Source of the DNA: an uncultured Kiloniellales bacterium | GTDB lineage: Bacteria; Pseudomonadota; Alphaproteobacteria; Kiloniellales; JAKSDN01 | DNA length: 12,430 bases | Assembly (NCBI GenBank): GCA_947259625.1 | Contig: CAMYMY010000057.1 | Location: 1-12,430, forward strand | Direction: 5' to 3' | Part shown: positions 7,239-12,430 of the stretch, in pieces | Layout: every line of letters begins with the position of its first letter | How positions within the stretch are numbered: the first letter of the stretch is position 1 | Made by a program: the position numbers and the translations under genes | The notes under the pieces: generated by a model | What the model was told of the DNA's origin: nothing | Seen by the model: only the letters and a program-made list of their open reading frames with translations | Database searches by the model: none

Positions 7239-8170
7239 GGACGGCGATGGTGCCTGCGGCCAAACTGACCCTCGGTCCGGTGCTCTACAACTGGCCGGCC
7301 GAGGTCAAGCGCGACTTCTACTTTCGGATCGCCGACGAGGCCGCCGTCGATGTCGTCTATCTCGGCGAGGTGGTCTGCTCCAAGCGCTCGTCCTTCTTCG
7401 AGCCCTATGTCCCCGAAGTGAGCGAGCGTTTGGCGCGCGCCGGCAAGGAAGTCGTACATTCGACCTTGGCGCTGATCATGAACGAGCGCGAGATGGAGGC
7501 GGTGCGCGCGCTGACCGCGGCGCCGGACTTGCGGGTCGAGGCCAACGACATCTCGGGCGCCGCGCTCCTGGCCGGCCGGCCGCACGTCATCGGCCCCTTC
7601 GTCAACGTCTACAACGAAGGCACCCTAGAGGTCCTGGTGCGGGGCGGCGCGGACCGCGTCGTGCTGCCCTGCGAGTTGCCGGCGGGCTCGCTCGAGGTCC
7701 TCGGCCGGGCGGCCGGGAACGCCGAGCTCGAGATCCAGGTTTTCGGCCGGCTGCCGCTCGCACTCTCAGCCCGCTGCTACCATGCCCGCGCCCACGACCT
7801 GCACAAGGACGGCTGCCGCTACGTCTGCGAGGAGGACCCGGACGGCATGGCCCTCGAGACCCTGGAAGGCGACGGCTTCCTCGCCGTCAACGGCACGCAA
7901 ACCTTGTCCCATAGTCTCTGCTGCCTGCTGCGCGAGCTCGAGGCGCTTCGGGACCTGGGCATCGGCTGTTTCCGCCTGTGGCCACAGTCCGTCGACATGG
8001 TCGCGGTCGCCGGGATCTTTCGGGGCGTCCTGGATGGCCGCGACGACGCGGCCGAGGCCGAGGCTCGGCTCGGCGAGCTGGCCGACATCGCGCCCTTCTC
8101 GAATGGGTTCTACCACGGCCGCGAAGGCGCCGATCTGGTCGCGGGCGGGACTTTCTCTCCAGTTGGATAG
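7235..8170 (+). CDS. ubiV: O2-independent ubiquinone hydroxylation protein UbiV (U32 peptidase family)
   Basis: This is the partner of UbiU in the heterodimer for anaerobic ubiquinone hydroxylation. ATG 7235 overlaps the ubiU stop (ATGA) and gives 311 aa. The start LTLGPVLYNWP and the YLGEVVCSKR stretch are characteristic of UbiV. Cluster cysteines C48, C181, C194 and C198 (CSKR, then ARCYHAR, then DGCRYVC) match E. coli C39, C180, C193 and C197. The C-terminal segment FRLWPQS and the ending around NGFYHGREGADLV are also typical. It is the last gene of the ubiTUV operon; a hairpin lies shortly downstream. Confidence 0.95.
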   Translation: MRTAMVPAAKLTLGPVLYNWPAEVKRDFYFRIADEAAVDVVYLGEVVCSKRSSFFEPYVPEVSERLARAGKEVVHSTLALIMNEREMEAVRALTAAPDLRVEANDISGAALLAGRPHVIGPFVNVYNEGTLEVLVRGGADRVVLPCELPAGSLEVLGRAAGNAELEIQVFGRLPLALSARCYHARAHDLHKDGCRYVCEEDPDGMALETLEGDGFLAVNGTQTLSHSLCCLLRELEALRDLGIGCFRLWPQSVDMVAVAGIFRGVLDGRDDAAEAEARLGELADIAPFSNGFYHGREGADLVAGGTFSPVG

Positions 8171-8190
8171 GGGGCCAAAAGTTGCAATGT

Positions 8191-8217
8191 GGTCGGACAG
8201 ACCCTGTTCTACCGACC
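8191..8217. terminator. Hairpin between convergent ubiV and DUF4197 genes
   Basis: GGTCGG (8191-8196) pairs with CCGACC (8212-8217), and inside it ACAG (8197-8200) pairs with CTGT (8204-8207). The element sits in the 72-bp gap between two converging genes, where a shared terminator is expected. There is no clear T-run on either side, so the call is tentative. Confidence 0.4.
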
Positions 8218-8242
8218 GTTGTCCCGGCCGCGGGGTCGGCGC

Positions 8243-9004
8243 TCAGCCGGCGCCGAAGACCTTCTTCAGCAGATCCGTTGTGCGGGCCGCCGGGTCGCTG
8301 CGAATCGCGGCCTCCTCCTTGGCGATATAGAAGAATATGCCGTCGAGCGCCTTGCCCACCACGTAAGCCGTCAGGTCGGCCTTGACGTCGGGCACGAATG
8401 GGATCGCCTCGTAACGGCCCATCATCTCGTCGTAGGAGCGGACCGCGCCGACCTCGGAGAGGCTCTTGTCGACGACCGGGGTCATGCGCTCGGCCAGCGG
8501 CGGCGACATCTTATCCTTGAAGTACTGCGTGGCGGCGTCGTCGGGCCCCTTGTAGATCTTCTCGGCGTCGTCCAGCGTCATCTCGCTGATTGCCCGCAGG
8601 AACAGCGCCTTGGCCTCGGGCGCCGCGGCCTCGGCGCCCCGGTTCAGCTTGACCTCCAGATCGTCGCCCAGCTCCGCCATGCCGACGCGCTTCAGCATGG
8701 ACTGGACGTCCTTTAGCACGCCGGGCAGGGGGATATGGATCTCGGGGTCGGCGTTGAATCCGTCCGGCGCGCCGACCTGCCGCACCACCCGTTCCGATCC
8801 GACTTTGAGCGCCTCGCGCAGGCCGGCCGCGATCTGGTCGCCGCCCAGGGCCTCGGAGCCGGGCAGCGACTTTCCGTAGTCGCCGAGGGTCTCCTTCGCC
8901 TTGTCGAACAGGCTGCCCTGGCCCAGCGCGCCACTGCTTGCCGCCAGCGACAGCAGGGCGGCCACGGCAAGCAGGCCAATCCTTGTGTTGGTCGAGCCCA
9001 ACAT
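8243..9004 (-). CDS. DUF4197 domain-containing exported protein
   Basis: This is a 253-aa protein whose first 30 residues form a signal peptide: a basic start, the hydrophobic run IGLLAVAALLSLAASS, then a GALGQG-type cleavage region. The mature part (SLFDKAKETLGDYG, then an ALKVGSERVVRQVG stretch, IHIPLPGVLKDVQ and a C-terminal FFYIAKEEAAIRSDPAARTT) matches DUF4197, a mostly helical family of unknown function in proteobacteria. The ATG at 9004 was preferred over GTG 9034 because AAAGGGA lies about 8 nt upstream and the signal peptide begins there. It converges on the ubi operon and shows no operon partner. The role is unknown; export to the periplasm is inferred from the signal. Confidence 0.9.
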   Translation of the reverse strand: MLGSTNTRIGLLAVAALLSLAASSGALGQGSLFDKAKETLGDYGKSLPGSEALGGDQIAAGLREALKVGSERVVRQVGAPDGFNADPEIHIPLPGVLKDVQSMLKRVGMAELGDDLEVKLNRGAEAAAPEAKALFLRAISEMTLDDAEKIYKGPDDAATQYFKDKMSPPLAERMTPVVDKSLSEVGAVRSYDEMMGRYEAIPFVPDVKADLTAYVVGKALDGIFFYIAKEEAAIRSDPAARTTDLLKKVFGAG

Positions 9005-9298
9005 TTTCCGGTCCCTTTCGGTTTTGCCGGCCACGCCGGTCGCCTACCCGCGCATCGGATCCTGGTTCCTGTGGCTAAAGTAGATGGAATTGCTCGATGT
9101 CTCAACCACCCGAAGCCCGAGAAAGGCGCGGGTGGCGCGGGTGGCGATTCCGGACACCGCGCGCCCGTCGCCTCGGTCGGCTCCGGTGTGCTGTCAGCGT
9201 GGCATGGCTCGTCGGGCCGGGGGTGGTTGCCTTAACCAGGCGATCGGATGATGATGGCTGCGGAACCCGGGGCTGAAGACATCGCATGAGGGGGCGCC
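9005..9298. other. Intergenic region between divergent DUF4197 and DUF6460 genes
   Basis: This 294-bp gap must hold the promoters of both divergent genes, but no convincing -35/-10 pair is visible. It contains a GC-rich 9-bp tandem repeat (9125-9146) and a 55-codon frame (9084-9251) with no ribosome site, not called as a gene. An AAAGGGA ribosome site for the DUF4197 gene lies at the left edge. Confidence 0.5.
9125..9146 (+). repeat. Short tandem repeat, 9-bp unit GGCGCGGGT
   Basis: Two full copies of GGCGCGGGT (9125-9133 and 9134-9142) are followed by a partial third copy, GGCG. It is in noncoding sequence and too short to assign a role; it may simply be a slippage product in GC-rich DNA. 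Confidence 0.6.
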
Positions 9299-9547
9299 AT
9301 GCCGGGCAAGCTGCTCGACATCATCATCAAGCTGCTGGTGGCCTCACTCGGTGTGGGGTTCGTGCTTTCGCTTTTCGACGTCAACCCTTGGGCCTATGTC
9401 GGACGGCTCGGCCCCTTGTCGCAGGACGCGGTCGACCTGGGCACGCGGCTGTTCCGTTGGGCCTGGACCTTCGTGATCCGTGGCGCCGCCGTCATCGTGC
9501 CGCTCTGGCTGATCTACGTTTTGCTCACCTACCTGCGCCGCCGGTGA
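9299..9547 (+). CDS. DUF6460 small integral membrane protein
   Basis: This 82-aa protein has two predicted membrane helices, about residues 8-26 (IIIKLLVASLGVGFVLSLF) and 56-78 (WTFVIRGAAVIVPLWLIYVLL), joined by a loop with VNPWAYVGRLG. It ends in a basic RRR tail, likely cytoplasmic by the positive-inside rule. The pattern matches the small alphaproteobacterial DUF6460 family of unknown function. The ATG at 9299 is preceded by GAGGGGG with about 5-nt spacing. It stands alone and converges on the XRE regulator; the stop codon lies in the loop of a strong GC hairpin. Confidence 0.8.
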   Translation: MPGKLLDIIIKLLVASLGVGFVLSLFDVNPWAYVGRLGPLSQDAVDLGTRLFRWAWTFVIRGAAVIVPLWLIYVLLTYLRRR

Positions 9548-9559
9548 CGCGCGGCGGCG
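9536..9559. terminator. GC hairpin over the DUF6460 stop codon
   Basis: CGCCGCCG (9536-9543) and CGGCGGCG (9552-9559) are perfect inverted repeats with an 8-nt loop that contains the TGA stop. It is placed between two converging genes and may block read-through both ways. It lacks a U-tract, so this may be a barrier hairpin and not a classical intrinsic terminator. Confidence 0.45.
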
Positions 9560-9598
9560 GGTGGAACGGCGGGTGGCGCCCGTGCGCCCGGGTCCGCC

Positions 9599-10024
9599 TC
9601 AACCCTTGCCGTTAGGCTCCGTCGGGCGTTGCGAGGCCTTCGCCGCCAGACTCCGGCACAGCTGGCTCACCGCCTCTTGGTGCCGTTCGTCTTCGATGTG
9701 CGAAAAATTGCGCGAGACTTCCAGGCACAGACGCTGCCGTCCGGTAAGTCGTGTCTCGCCACCGTTTTCGAGCCCTTCGAAGAAGTAGCTGACGTCGGCT
9801 CCCAGGACCCGGGCAATCTCGTAGAGCCGGCCGGCCGAGACGCGGTTGATGCCCCGTTCGTACTTGTGGGCTTGTTGATAGGTGACGCCGATCATCTCGG
9901 CGAGCTGCTGCTGAGTCAGGCCGAGTTGAGTGCGCAACTGGCGGATCTTCAGGCCGACATGCCGTTCGACCTGCTGATATTCGGGAGGAGATTTTTTCAC
10001 AGGTTCGACCACAGTAGTTGCCAA
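9599..10024 (-). CDS. XRE-family helix-turn-helix transcriptional regulator
   Basis: This is a small DNA-binding protein with a Cro/CI-type HTH in its first half: IRQLRTQLGLTQQQLAEMIG, then VTYQQAHKYERGINRVSAGRL, then YEIARVLGADVSYFFEG. The wording is typical of alphaproteobacterial XRE regulators. The C-terminal part (RQRLCLEVSRNFSHIEDERHQ) is helical and may mediate dimerisation. No ATG precedes the HTH. TTG 10024 (141 aa) has AGAAGG 12 nt upstream. TTG 10045 (148 aa) would be nearly leaderless given the promoter proposed at 10054-10081, and GTGs at about 10009-10012 are further options. Two abutting palindromes over the promoter suggest self-repression. Targets are unknown. Confidence 0.88.
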   Translation of the reverse strand: MATTVVEPVKKSPPEYQQVERHVGLKIRQLRTQLGLTQQQLAEMIGVTYQQAHKYERGINRVSAGRLYEIARVLGADVSYFFEGLENGGETRLTGRQRLCLEVSRNFSHIEDERHQEAVSQLCRSLAAKASQRPTEPNGKG

Positions 10025-10049
10025 GGTTGTATTCAGCCTTCTCAAGCCA

Positions 10050-10071
10050 ATCTATTAGATCAGATTCTGAT
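10050..10071. promoter_or_regulatory. Twin palindromic operator upstream of the XRE gene
   Basis: Two perfect odd-centred palindromes overlap by 2 bp: ATCTA-T-TAGAT (10050-10060) and ATCAGA-T-TCTGAT (10059-10071). The first covers the putative -10 of the XRE gene and the second fills the spacer. This arrangement is typical of an autorepressor operator; that the XRE protein itself binds is inferred. Confidence 0.55.
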
Positions 10072-10081
10072 TTAAATGCAA
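10054..10081 (-). promoter_or_regulatory. Putative sigma-70 promoter of the XRE gene
   Basis: On the minus strand, TCTAAT at 10059-10054 differs from TATAAT at one position, and TTGCAT at 10081-10076 gives a half-matching -35 with 16-nt spacing. Transcription would begin near 10047. It lies in AT-rich DNA unlike the surrounding coding sequence. Confidence 0.45.
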
Positions 10082-10380
10082 TAAAAATGTATAGTTAAAT
10101 CGATGAATTAATATAACATACGAAGGCATAAATACGCGTACTTTTTATCATCGTACAATATTTGTTTAGTTAATTTATTTATTAAAGTACATATTATGAA
10201 GTCTATACTGGCTTCTTGACTCTCTGGTCCGCTGCACAATTCGTCGCTGGCATGCAGAGGTGATCGGCCTTTGCAATCACGGAGATCCGAGCGGACCAAG
10301 TCGCTACCGTACGGCTTCGAACATCGGGGTGCCGGCCGGCGGGGCATACGAACCCACCCTGCCGAGCAGTGCGGAGCGGA
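10072..10380. other. Intergenic region: AT-rich left half, GC-rich right half
   Basis: The first half (to about 10215) is strikingly AT-rich, with runs such as TTAATTTATTTATTAAAG; the rest returns to the genomic GC-rich style. No gene is supported: the only long frame (minus strand, 10108-10347) starts without a ribosome site and spans both compositions. The left edge holds the XRE promoter. The right part would be the 3' side of the small hypothetical gene. Confidence 0.5.
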
Positions 10381-10806
10381 TCAGGCGATCAGCCGGAATA
10401 GCGTCGCGCCGGTTGGGTAGAGGGCGGGCTCGCCGCCTGCCCGGCGATAGGCATCGCTGCCCAGAACCGCGCCGTCGCGATGATCCGGCAGTCCAGAGGA
10501 CGGGCCGCCGCCCCAGGCTTGGTTCAAGACCTGAGCCACGAAACCGGCCGAGGTGCCGGACGGCCGCCCCGCAACTGCGGCCTCGAGGTGCGGGTTTGAT
10601 GCCCGTCGATCGGCCCTAGGCACCGGGTCGCGGTCGGAACGGCCAAGTTCATGGCGCCGGGCGGGCGCAGGGAATCGGTGCGGTGCCTTCTCAAGCGGTG
10701 CGGGCTTCCGAGTCGTCGCAATTTCCTGCACCGGTGCGCCAGGTCGGGCGGCGCGGGAGGGCGGCAACGGCCCTGATAGGGGCGTCAATTCGGATGGGTT
10801 ACTCAT
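10381..10806 (-). CDS. Hypothetical protein, 141 aa, Pro/Arg-rich N-terminus
   Basis: I do not recognise a named family. The N-terminal two thirds are rich in Pro, Arg and Ala and probably disordered. The last roughly 55 residues look structured: SAGFVAQVLNQ, then a GSDAYRRAGGEPALYPTG stretch and ending LFRLIA. A disordered head followed by a short F-A-Q and AYR segment recalls small uncharacterised proteins of Rhodospirillales, but that is an impression only. Codon third positions are strongly G/C in this frame, supporting real coding. ATG 10806 has no good ribosome site; an in-frame start further upstream would enter AT-rich DNA and is disfavoured. A perfect 18-bp palindrome sits 34 bp upstream. 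Confidence 0.5.
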   Translation of the reverse strand: MSNPSELTPLSGPLPPSRAARPGAPVQEIATTRKPAPLEKAPHRFPAPARRHELGRSDRDPVPRADRRASNPHLEAAVAGRPSGTSAGFVAQVLNQAWGGGPSSGLPDHRDGAVLGSDAYRRAGGEPALYPTGATLFRLIA

Positions 10807-10839
10807 ATCAACAGGACCATTGCAGGAAGCATTTAACAT

Positions 10840-10857
10840 CATATAAAATTTTATATG
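10840..10857. promoter_or_regulatory. Perfect 18-bp palindrome, candidate operator
   Basis: CATATAAAATTTTATATG is self-complementary over all 18 bases. It lies 34 bp before the ATG of the minus-strand hypothetical gene, a promoter-proximal position. The A/T core (TATAAAATTTTATA) could also act as a -10 element on either strand. The bound protein is unknown. Confidence 0.5.
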
Positions 10858-10861
10858 TATT

Positions 10862-10943
10862 GCGACCATTAAATGAAAATTCCAGGAATCCGCTGAATTT
10901 TGTGTTAACTATATCGATTAACCAGACGAAAGGCGACCATTAA
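10862..10943 (+). repeat. Direct repeat pair GCGACCATTAA
   Basis: Identical 11-mers occur at 10862-10872 and 10933-10943, 71 bp apart start to start (close to seven helical turns). The second overlaps the right arm of an inverted repeat. These could be paired binding sites upstream of the GGDEF/EAL gene; no known consensus is matched. Confidence 0.45.
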
Positions 10944-11119
10944 TCGTTTATTGTTTTGCTTGATGCAAAGTTTTCCTTTGTCATGTTAATAATAAAGATC
11001 ATATTTATGACGGATTTCAGAATTTGTTAATAGTCATCTGTGTATCGTCTTTTCAAGGCTGCCGCACAAAGGCCGGCCAACGAGCAGGGCTCCTCGGTCA
11101 GAGAGCCCGCACTTCAGGT

Positions 11120-11126
11120 AGGAGAG
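11120..11126 (+). promoter_or_regulatory. Ribosome binding site for the GTG-initiated GGDEF/EAL gene
   Basis: AGGAGAG ends 7 nt before GTG 11134. An in-frame TAG at 11119-11121 overlaps this element, so translation cannot start further upstream. Together these fix the start. Confidence 0.65.
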
Positions 11127-11133
11127 CCCGGCC

Positions 11134-12430
11134 GTGCTACGGTCCGCCAAGCGGGAAGACAGTCTATCCGAGTTGGCTGGTATCTTAACCGCCATAGAGG
11201 CTGCGGGCGACGTTCTCTACGACTGGGATCTGGCGACCGATCGCCTCCAGTGGGCCGGGGCGGCCGGCGGCCTGTTCGGTGAAATACCGCAAGACGTCCC
11301 TCAAAGCGGTGACGAAATCAACGGCTGCATCAATCCCGAGGATGTGCCGCGGCGAATGAACGCGCTTTCGGCGCACTTCACCGGGGCTGCAGAATACGAT
11401 TGCGAGTACCGGATCCGCAGCGAGGGGGGCGGGTTCCAATGGGTGCATGACCGGGGCGCGGCGGAATTCTCGGCGACGGGGACCCCGGTGCGAATGGTCG
11501 GGGTGCTACGCCTGGTGACGCGGCGCAAACAGCACGAGGCACGCCTCGAGTATCTCGCGAACTTCGATGGCCTGACCGGACATTTCAACAAACTGCGCCT
11601 GCGCGAGGCGCTCGAGCAGGCCCTGGCCCAAGGCCTCCGGTTCGGCCAGGACGGCGCCTTCCTGGCGCTCGGGTTGGACCAAATGGGCAGGATCAACGCC
11701 GCCTACGGCCACGAGGCGGGCGACCGGGTCCTATTCGACATTGCCCAGCGCCTCGACCGCTCCCTGCGCAGCGTGGACGTAATCGGGCGCCTGGACAGCG
11801 ACCGCTTTGGGATCGTGCTGACGGCCTGCGGAGACCAACGAGCCCACCGGGCGGCCGAACGGGTGCTCCAAACCGTGCGCCAAGCGCCGGTCAAGATCGG
11901 CGGCCGACAGGTCCACGTCTCGGCCTCCGTCGGAGTCGTGCTCTTTCCGGCCCATGCCAGAACCTCGTTCGACGTGATCACCAAGGCCGAGGGTGCGCTC
12001 ATGGCCGCCAAGGCGGCCGGCCGCGACTGCATCAGGGTCTATGAAATGACCGAGGAGCAGCGCCGCGGGCACCTCGACAACATGGCGGTCGGCGAGGAGG
12101 TCAAGTTGGCCATCAAGGACAACCGGCTCAGCTTCGCCTACCAGCCGGTGGTCGACGCCGGCAGCGAGCAAGTGCGCTTCTACGAGTGCCTGCTGCGCAT
12201 GCGCACGCCCGGTGGCGCGCTGGTTTCGGCCGACCGGTTCGTGCCGGTGGTCGAGCAACTCGGACTGATGCGCAACCTCGACCGGCGGGCACTCGATCTG
12301 GCGATCCACGACCTCGAAACCTATCCGGAAATCGAGCTGGCCCTGAACATCTCGGGCTTGACCGCCGCCGACCGCTCCTGGCTGCGTACGCTCGTCGCGC
12401 GCCTCAAGGGCCGGCCCGAGCTGGCGCGGC
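11134..12430 (+). CDS. PAS-GGDEF-EAL protein (3'-partial), degenerate GGDEF
   Basis: This is a cyclic-di-GMP signalling protein, open through the right edge (432 codons seen). Residues about 20-130 form a PAS_3-type sensor (VLYDWDLATDRLQW, then a PEDV motif, YRIRSEGGGFQWVHDRG). Residues about 140-305 are a GGDEF domain entered by FDGLTGHFNKLRLREAL; the signature reads RLDSDRF where RLGGDEF is expected, so diguanylate cyclase activity is unlikely. The EAL domain begins near 320 (FAYQPVV at 334-340); the motif reads ECL at 351-353, keeping the metal-binding Glu but replacing Ala by Cys. The LALNISGLT stretch corresponds to the conserved N-x-S segment, with Asn 405 kept. The GTG start has a good ribosome site and an in-frame stop just before it. 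Phosphodiesterase or pure c-di-GMP-binding function depends on the missing C-terminus. No membrane helix is visible, so a cytoplasmic sensor is likely. Confidence 0.92.
   Translation, partial: MLRSAKREDSLSELAGILTAIEAAGDVLYDWDLATDRLQWAGAAGGLFGEIPQDVPQSGDEINGCINPEDVPRRMNALSAHFTGAAEYDCEYRIRSEGGGFQWVHDRGAAEFSATGTPVRMVGVLRLVTRRKQHEARLEYLANFDGLTGHFNKLRLREALEQALAQGLRFGQDGAFLALGLDQMGRINAAYGHEAGDRVLFDIAQRLDRSLRSVDVIGRLDSDRFGIVLTACGDQRAHRAAERVLQTVRQAPVKIGGRQVHVSASVGVVLFPAHARTSFDVITKAEGALMAAKAAGRDCIRVYEMTEEQRRGHLDNMAVGEEVKLAIKDNRLSFAYQPVVDAGSEQVRFYECLLRMRTPGGALVSADRFVPVVEQLGLMRNLDRRALDLAIHDLETYPEIELALNISGLTAADRSWLRTLVARLKGRPELAR

Larger units (their letters stand above)
10807..11133. other. AT-rich intergenic region between divergent genes
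   Basis: This 327-bp region separates the minus-strand hypothetical gene from the plus-strand GGDEF/EAL gene. It is very AT-rich to about 11040. It contains an 18-bp palindrome, an 11-bp direct repeat, an inverted repeat CGATTAA/TTAATCG (10915-10921 and 10940-10946) and two small hairpins, TTTGC/GCAAA and CAAAG/CTTTG (10955-10980). No open frame in it looks coding. It most likely carries both divergent promoters and protein-binding sites. Confidence 0.55.

Noticed and set aside
9084..9251. A 55-codon plus-strand frame in the DUF4197/DUF6460 gap
   Set aside because: There is an ATG but no ribosome site; it contains the 9-bp tandem repeat and encodes a basic low-complexity peptide. A real small protein cannot be excluded but is not supported.
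10300..10335. A GCTTCGAACATC stretch resembling a tRNA T-loop
   Set aside because: The flanking bases do not form a T-stem and no anticodon or acceptor arms can be drawn around it.
10108..10347. A 79-codon minus-strand frame across the AT-rich region
   Set aside because: It has no ribosome site at its start, spans two very different base compositions and has no recognisable motif.
10530..10620. A CCGCAACTG segment reminiscent of the core of a cobalamin riboswitch
   Set aside because: The B12-box (GCCAGGAGACC-like) and the other conserved paired elements are missing, and the segment lies inside the minus-strand hypothetical gene with no B12-related gene nearby.
11040..11282. An 80-codon plus-strand frame at the start of the GGDEF/EAL locus
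   Set aside because: It overlaps the confidently identified PAS domain frame, has no ribosome site and no recognisable motif.

Overview
The window comes from a GC-rich, ubiquinone-using bacterium, most likely an alphaproteobacterium of the Rhodospirillales type. This rests on codon use strongly biased to G/C in the third position, an alphaproteobacterial-style XRE regulator, a DUF6460 membrane protein, a PAS-GGDEF-EAL protein of a type I associate with that group, and an FNR/FixK-type box ahead of anaerobic ubiquinone genes. The lineage is inferred from protein flavour, not from a marker gene.

Left third (1-4508, + strand): an operon for a 2-oxoacid:ferredoxin oxidoreductase. It holds the C-terminal part of an alpha subunit that enters from outside the window, a complete beta subunit with TPP and 4Fe-4S motifs, and a third large gene. 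The third protein (about 746 aa) looks like a degenerate PFOR-type TPP domain without the GDG motif, joined by an Ala/Pro linker to a C-terminal ferredoxin-like Cys cluster. It is the most unusual protein here.

Middle (4555-8170): a reverse-strand VOC/glyoxalase-fold gene, the frameshifted C-terminal remnant of a class III aminotransferase, and then a tight ubiT-ubiU-ubiV operon for O2-independent ubiquinone synthesis. The three genes have 4-bp start/stop overlaps, and all eight Fe-S cysteines expected in UbiU and UbiV are present. A perfect FNR-type palindrome (TTGAC-N4-GTCAA) lies just upstream of ubiT. The oxygen-sensitive KOR enzyme and the anaerobic ubiquinone genes fit a facultative anaerobic or microaerobic lifestyle.

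Right part (8243-12430): a secreted or periplasmic DUF4197 protein (-), a two-helix DUF6460 membrane protein (+), an XRE-family repressor-like gene (-) with two abutting palindromes over its putative promoter, and a small GC-rich hypothetical gene (-) flanked on both sides by very AT-rich DNA that includes a perfect 18-bp palindrome. Last is a PAS-GGDEF-EAL protein (+) that runs off the right edge. Its GGDEF motif is degenerate (DSDRF) and its EAL motif reads ECL. No tRNA, rRNA, CRISPR array or insertion sequence was seen.
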